From assembly GCA_964389375.1 (NCBI GenBank), contig CAYMDP010000001.1, positions 1 through 64,000 of the forward strand: a stretch of 64,000 bases of DNA, written 5' to 3'. The notes under the pieces were generated by a model, which saw only the letters and a list, made by a program, of their open reading frames with translations, was not told where the DNA came from and made no database searches. This DNA is from CAYMDP01 sp964389375. Lineage in GTDB: Bacteria > Bdellovibrionota > Bdellovibrionia > Bdellovibrionales > UBA1609. A program made the position numbers and the translations under genes. Every line of letters begins with the position of its first letter. Position 1 is the stretch's first letter. Positions 60,545 to 64,000 of this stretch are shown here, in pieces.

Positions 60545-60567
60545 AATCGCCAATCTCTAGGAAGTCG

Positions 60568-61725
60568 CTATTCAGCGAGCTCCATTTTGGCGATCGTCTG
60601 AAGTTGCATATTGCTTGTGCCTTCATAGATCTGCCCAATCTTAGCATCACGGTAAAACTTCTCGATCGGATACTCTCGGGTAAATCCATTTCCACCAAAC
60701 AAATCGACTGCGATCGAAGCAATTCTTTCTGCATTCCGAGAAGAAACTAATTTTGCAATGGCGGCTTCCTTAACAAAAGGAAGGCCAGCATCTTTCAATC
60801 TGGCCGCATTGTACACAAGAAGTCGGGTGGTCTCGAGCATTGCCGTCATCTCAGCAATCTGAAACTGAACCCCTTGAAACTGAGCAATAGACTTTCCGAA
60901 TTGCTCGCGGGTTTTCACATAGGCTAAAGTTGCATCATAAGCGCCCTGAGAAATTCCAAGCATCTGGGCGCCAATTCCGATCCGACCCTCGTTAAGGGTT
61001 TCAATTGCAATCTTGTAGCCTTTGCCGACTTCTCCAATCACATTCGCTTTTGGAACTTCGCAATTTTCGAAAATCAACTCGCAAGTGGAGCTGGCTCGGA
61101 TGCCAAGTTTGTCTTCTTTTTTTCCCACACTAAAACCTGGAAAAGATTTTTCGACAATAAAGCCTGTGATGCCCTTGTAACCCTTTGAAGGGTCGAGGTT
61201 AGCAAATACCAAATACACATTGGCTTCTTTTGCGTTGGTGATCCAAAGTTTATGTCCGTTTAAGATATACTTATCGCCTTTTTCTTCAGCACGAAGTTTT
61301 AATGCGAAGGCATCAGATCCGCTGCCGCTTTCACTTAATGCGTATGCGCCAACCCATTCAGTAGCCATTTTCGAAAGGTATTTTGATTTTTGATCTTCAG
61401 TGCCCCATTTTAAAAAAGCATTTGTGACCAGAGTGTTTTGCACATCCACTAAAACGCTGACGGATCCATCGACTCGGCCCAACTCTTCAACAGCAATGCA
61501 GGCCATGGTAAAGCTTGAGCCAGCGCCACCGAATTTTTCGGGGGTTTCAATCCCCATCAGGCCCATCTCGAAAAGTTTTTTAACTAGTCCCGGATCCATT
61601 TGGGCTTCTTCATCCATTTTAGAGACCAAAGGTTTGATTTCAGATTCAGCAAAATCTCGAATCGCACTCCGAAAGAGGATTTCATCTTCAGAAAATTGAG
61701 ATAGGGGATGTCGCGGTTCAGACAT
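60568..61725 (-). CDS. acyl-CoA dehydrogenase
   Basis: 385 residues. This FAD enzyme oxidises acyl-CoA to enoyl-CoA, feeding electrons to ETF. The flavin-binding signature AYALSESGSGSDAFAL lies near 125, WITNAKEANVYLVFA follows, and the catalytic base Glu is in GQIYEGTSNMQLQ near the C terminus, as in short- and medium-chain enzymes. No ETF genes are in the window. It reads leftward toward the inverted repeat at 60345 and is divergent from the B12-binding gene; chain-length preference is not inferable. Confidence 0.94.
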   Translation of the reverse strand: MSEPRHPLSQFSEDEILFRSAIRDFAESEIKPLVSKMDEEAQMDPGLVKKLFEMGLMGIETPEKFGGAGSSFTMACIAVEELGRVDGSVSVLVDVQNTLVTNAFLKWGTEDQKSKYLSKMATEWVGAYALSESGSGSDAFALKLRAEEKGDKYILNGHKLWITNAKEANVYLVFANLDPSKGYKGITGFIVEKSFPGFSVGKKEDKLGIRASSTCELIFENCEVPKANVIGEVGKGYKIAIETLNEGRIGIGAQMLGISQGAYDATLAYVKTREQFGKSIAQFQGVQFQIAEMTAMLETTRLLVYNAARLKDAGLPFVKEAAIAKLVSSRNAERIASIAVDLFGGNGFTREYPIEKFYRDAKIGQIYEGTSNMQLQTIAKMELAE

Positions 61726-61799
61726 GGGTGTCTCCTATGAAATGGCTGTGTTGATGAAGATCGTTTACAAGGGGGCATTCTGAGTATAATCTTGGCCGT

Positions 61800-62186
61800 A
61801 TGCAAGAAATAATCAGAGTCTTAATCGCAAAACCCGGCTTAGACGGACACGATCGCGGTGCTAAAGTCGTCGCAAGAGGCCTTAGGGACGCGGGCTTTGA
61901 GGTTATTTACACGGGCCTTCATCAGACCCCCGAGATGGTCGTCAATGCGGCGATTCAAGAGGATGTAGATATCGTGGGTCTGTCGATTTTGTCGGGCGCG
62001 CATACCCCGCTAGTTCAGGCCATCCAAAAACTGATGAAAGAAAAAAGCCTAGAAAAGCCCATCTTCGTGGGCGGAATTATCCCGGATGATGACGCAAAGC
62101 AACTTTTGAGCGGGGGAGTCGCCGCCGTTTTCGGCCCGGGCTCCTCGATCAAAGAAATCGTCGATAAACTTAAAAGTTTAACCTAA
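61800..62186 (+). CDS. standalone B12-binding subunit of an acyl-CoA mutase
   Basis: 128 residues, one cobalamin-binding domain: IRVLIAKPGLDGHDRG with Asp15, His17 and Gly20 of the DxHxxG motif (His is the lower cobalt ligand), VGLSILSGAH near 60 and FVGGIIPDDDAKQL near 97. Such small subunits partner a separate catalytic subunit in methylmalonyl-, isobutyryl- or 2-hydroxyisobutyryl-CoA mutases. IcmF in this window already has its own domain, so the partner must be elsewhere. Divergent from the acyl-CoA dehydrogenase gene. Confidence 0.9.
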   Translation: MQEIIRVLIAKPGLDGHDRGAKVVARGLRDAGFEVIYTGLHQTPEMVVNAAIQEDVDIVGLSILSGAHTPLVQAIQKLMKEKSLEKPIFVGGIIPDDDAKQLLSGGVAAVFGPGSSIKEIVDKLKSLT

Positions 62187-62230
62187 AAATCAATCGCTCC
62201 GACGCCGGAGTAACTCAAATCGGTCAGATA

Positions 62231-62308
62231 TCAGACAACGGATTTCAGAACAGATATCGGATATCCGAATTCAGATATCCGATATCTGTTCTGAATTCCG
62301 TTGTCTGA
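62231..62308. repeat. 78-bp near-perfect palindrome with no loop
   Basis: The 39-bp arms differ at two positions and meet at position 62269/62270. It is built of GATATC, CGGATATC and GAATTC words. It lies between the convergent B12-binding and HD-hydrolase genes, so it may serve as a two-way terminator, but it is far longer than needed. A small CTCCG/CGGAG hairpin lies just before it. Confidence 0.9.
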
Positions 62309-62333
62309 TTTTTAATACATGGGAAGTCGAGCT

Positions 62334-63755
62334 CTATCGCCGGCGAAGTTCTTCCAGTAAACCCTTTTTCTCGATCATCTCGTAGGTTTTTGGGCTGATG
62401 TAAAGGCGGGGAATAAAGTTTCGGTACTGACTTAAGATCGTCATCAATGAATTCGACACTTCAATAAGAAGTTTAAGTTCTCCGTGCCGAGTCAGCATTT
62501 TTACTGGGTCCCTGGCATAGACGGCTTTGGATCCTTTTAAATCTTTTTTCACAGCATCCAAGTTCTTGGTAAACATGACGTCTTTTCCGGGGATATCAAA
62601 AATCATCCAAGCGTTTGGATCGATCTCTTTTAGGCGCACGCGAAGCCAATCGGCGGCCTCTGTAGCCCGGGCCACAAGCTCTTTGCGGTGATCGTCGGAT
62701 TGTACAAGGGTTGACTTAAAGGGAGCCACCTTAATCTGAGCGGGTGGAATTCTGCGCGCTAGCATTTCACTTAGCTCTCGAATCATTGGGTGCATGATTC
62801 GGCCGGCCAGGTATTCGTGAAGTCTTGCCATAAAATAGGAATCGTTAAAAGTAAAATACTCGTTTGGATCTTGGCTGACCTTATCCATAAGGTGATCAAA
62901 AGAATAGGATAGTCCGTTTTCTAAAAAGTACTCTCCGATTTTTGCCGCTAATAGATCAAATTTGTATCCGGTTCCATCGTTGATAATTTGTGAGTACCAA
63001 AAGTAGCGACTGACTAAAAAGGAATCGACAACGGTCATGGCGTCTTCGTGAATACACAAGGCTTCTTTGCCGTTTTCTTTATGGGTGGTCAGATTGCGGA
63101 TCAAGTAATCCATATCGTACATTCCAAGCTTAATCCCGGTGTGGTAAGCATCACGAATCAAATAATCCATGCGATCGGCATCGACATCCGAATGCATCAG
63201 CTGATTCGCTAAAAGATTTGTCGAAGTGCCACCAATAACTTTTGAAAGCTCGAGGGGGTCAATGCCTTCTTCTTTTAGAATTTGCGTAATCCCACCATCA
63301 AAATCGGTATTTTGAATAATGTGAGCCCCTAGGATTTCGTGATTGGCTTGGTACTTGGGTTTTCCAAGTTCACTTTGGTGACGCCAGTGATTGATGTAGG
63401 CCAGCTCAATCGAATGTGAAAAGGGGAAGGTCCCAATATCATGAAGCATAGCCGCAAGCCGCATCATGCGATGAAAGGTCGTTTTTTCGTCCCGGGCTTC
63501 AGGATTAAAAAGTTTGTCGTCAGTTGTTGCATGATCAATGCTTTTTAAGATTCGGTCCATCACATGAAGAACCCCAAGAGCATGGGCATGGCGTGTGTGG
63601 GTCGCTCCTGGAAAAATATAGAAACTAAATCCAAGTTGGCGAATCCAGCGCAAACGTTGGTAGTAGGCGGTTTCTAAAATTCGCGACTCGACTCGATTTA
63701 AAGTGATGTAGCCGTGAATGTTATCAAAGATGACTTTCTTAAAAACTTTCGACAT
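62334..63755 (-). CDS. HD domain phosphohydrolase, dGTPase-like
   Basis: 473 residues. The N terminus (VIFDNIHGYITLNRVESRILET, then RLRWIRQLGFSFYIFPGATHTRHAHALGV) and HD pair MLHDIGTFPFSHSIE near 95 and LMHSDVDADRMDYLIRDAYHTG near 190 match the SAMHD1/YwfO-like group of metal-dependent HD hydrolases rather than the classical dgt enzyme. These hydrolyse dNTPs or related nucleotides. The C-terminal half probably oligomerises. It stands alone, convergent with the B12-binding gene. The start is ATG 63755; the substrate is not established. Confidence 0.88.
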   Translation of the reverse strand: MSKVFKKVIFDNIHGYITLNRVESRILETAYYQRLRWIRQLGFSFYIFPGATHTRHAHALGVLHVMDRILKSIDHATTDDKLFNPEARDEKTTFHRMMRLAAMLHDIGTFPFSHSIELAYINHWRHQSELGKPKYQANHEILGAHIIQNTDFDGGITQILKEEGIDPLELSKVIGGTSTNLLANQLMHSDVDADRMDYLIRDAYHTGIKLGMYDMDYLIRNLTTHKENGKEALCIHEDAMTVVDSFLVSRYFWYSQIINDGTGYKFDLLAAKIGEYFLENGLSYSFDHLMDKVSQDPNEYFTFNDSYFMARLHEYLAGRIMHPMIRELSEMLARRIPPAQIKVAPFKSTLVQSDDHRKELVARATEAADWLRVRLKEIDPNAWMIFDIPGKDVMFTKNLDAVKKDLKGSKAVYARDPVKMLTRHGELKLLIEVSNSLMTILSQYRNFIPRLYISPKTYEMIEKKGLLEELRRR

Positions 63756-63870
63756 GTCTGATTATTGTAGGGCCTAAGTCCTTCCTAGAGCTAAGTCTTT
63801 GTCGTCTAGTCAGAGTCTTTTCGACAAAAGGGGAGTTCGTCTTTGGTCTAGGGGTCCTGATTAGAATGGC

Positions 63871-63980
63871 AGAACACGCGGTATACAGTCTGCCGTCGAC
63901 AGTAGACTGTATGCGGTCATTCAATTCTGAATTCCGTATACGGTTGACGGTATACCGAAATCGGTACTGTATCCGGTATG
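63871..63980. repeat. palindrome-rich intergenic repeat, copy 2
   Basis: The first 40 or so bases align with the repeat at 57723. It includes an ATACAGTCT/AGACTGTAT hairpin, CCGTATACGG and AATTCTGAATT palindromes and several GGTATACC-type words. It fills the space upstream of the leftward HD-hydrolase gene to near the window edge; its end may lie outside. Confidence 0.6.
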
Positions 63981-64000
63981 GGGGGGAGCTAGAAAGAATA

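Noticed and set aside
60380..60553. 58-residue N-terminal extension of the outer-membrane protein at 59090
   Set aside because: It would place a signal peptide internally and be translated from the inverted repeat; ATG 60379 has a strong ribosome site and a proper signal.
60372..60560. 62-residue rightward reading frame through the inverted repeat
   Set aside because: It only reads across the repeat and palindrome; the shared DIFKKKLKTRP segment comes from the arm duplication, and no ribosome site exists in the present orientation.
63739..63924. 61-codon leftward frame upstream of the HD-hydrolase gene
   Set aside because: It spans the palindromic repeat, has no ribosome site and no recognisable composition.
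1..64000. tRNA or rRNA genes, insertion sequences, prophage genes
   Set aside because: None seen on either strand when reading the intergenic spaces; faint tRNA genes could be missed by eye and a tRNAscan run would settle it.

Overview
This window comes from a moderately AT-rich Gram-negative bacterium. I infer Bdellovibrionota or a close relative (the former Deltaproteobacteria). The inference rests on two exported c-type cytochrome/DUF1552-like clusters with a QNC-type lipobox, a fused isobutyryl-CoA mutase (IcmF), a MoxR-DUF58-TgpA cassette, many outer-membrane and secreted proteins of unknown function, and a TIGR04552-like protein. No tRNA, rRNA, CRISPR array, transposase or phage gene is visible. 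Most of the window is densely packed chromosomal genes.

Layout. 1-5190: purine operon purC(partial)-purS-purQ-purL-purF. 5244-9986: a small membrane protein gene, then a leftward pair for a DUF1592-family multidomain cytochrome lipoprotein and its Tat-exported DUF1552 partner. 10143-13336: leftward TolC-like protein, ATP-grasp enzyme and fumarylacetoacetase-family protein. 13498-16917: murein recycling genes (LD-carboxypeptidase, serine hydrolase, Mpl). 16903-17924: leftward secreted protein plus a possible 24-residue membrane peptide. 18164-18349: a long hairpin resembling 6S RNA. 18371-22269: MoxR/DUF58/transglutaminase. 22374-27211: mutS and glnD. 27510-28444: GerE-type regulator and thioesterase. 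28583-32108: a second, split cytochrome/Tat cluster read leftward. 32654-38762: secreted proteins of unknown role and an SMR transporter. 38820-41441: LysR and XRE regulators, an exported intradiol dioxygenase, and a small secreted protein flanked by repeats. 41478-45063: leftward maeB-hflX. 45284-48734: thiolase and FadJ-like protein for fatty acid oxidation. 48750-52665: secreted protein, lipoprotein, TIGR04552-like protein and outer-membrane protein. 52791-57719: hydroxyacyl-CoA dehydrogenase, enoyl-CoA hydratase and IcmF. 57860-63755: FKBP-like membrane protein, mscL, an outer-membrane protein behind a large inverted repeat, acyl-CoA dehydrogenase, a standalone B12-binding subunit, and an HD hydrolase.

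The metabolic theme from 42.7 to 62.2 kb is acyl-CoA oxidation. Acyl-CoA dehydrogenase, two hydratase/dehydrogenase sets, thiolase, B12-dependent acyl-CoA mutase and malic enzyme together could take fatty or branched-chain acyl-CoAs to central metabolism.

The most unusual part is the noncoding DNA. (1) At 60345-60544, 46-bp inverted repeats enclose a one-way promoter and include the start codon of an outer-membrane protein gene, which is the arrangement expected of an invertible phase switch. (2) Several intergenic spaces hold very long palindromes (40948, 49386, 57723, 62231, 63871). (3) A recurring TCTCA/TGAGA operator-like motif sits beside exported-protein genes. (4) A 186-nt hairpin precedes moxR.
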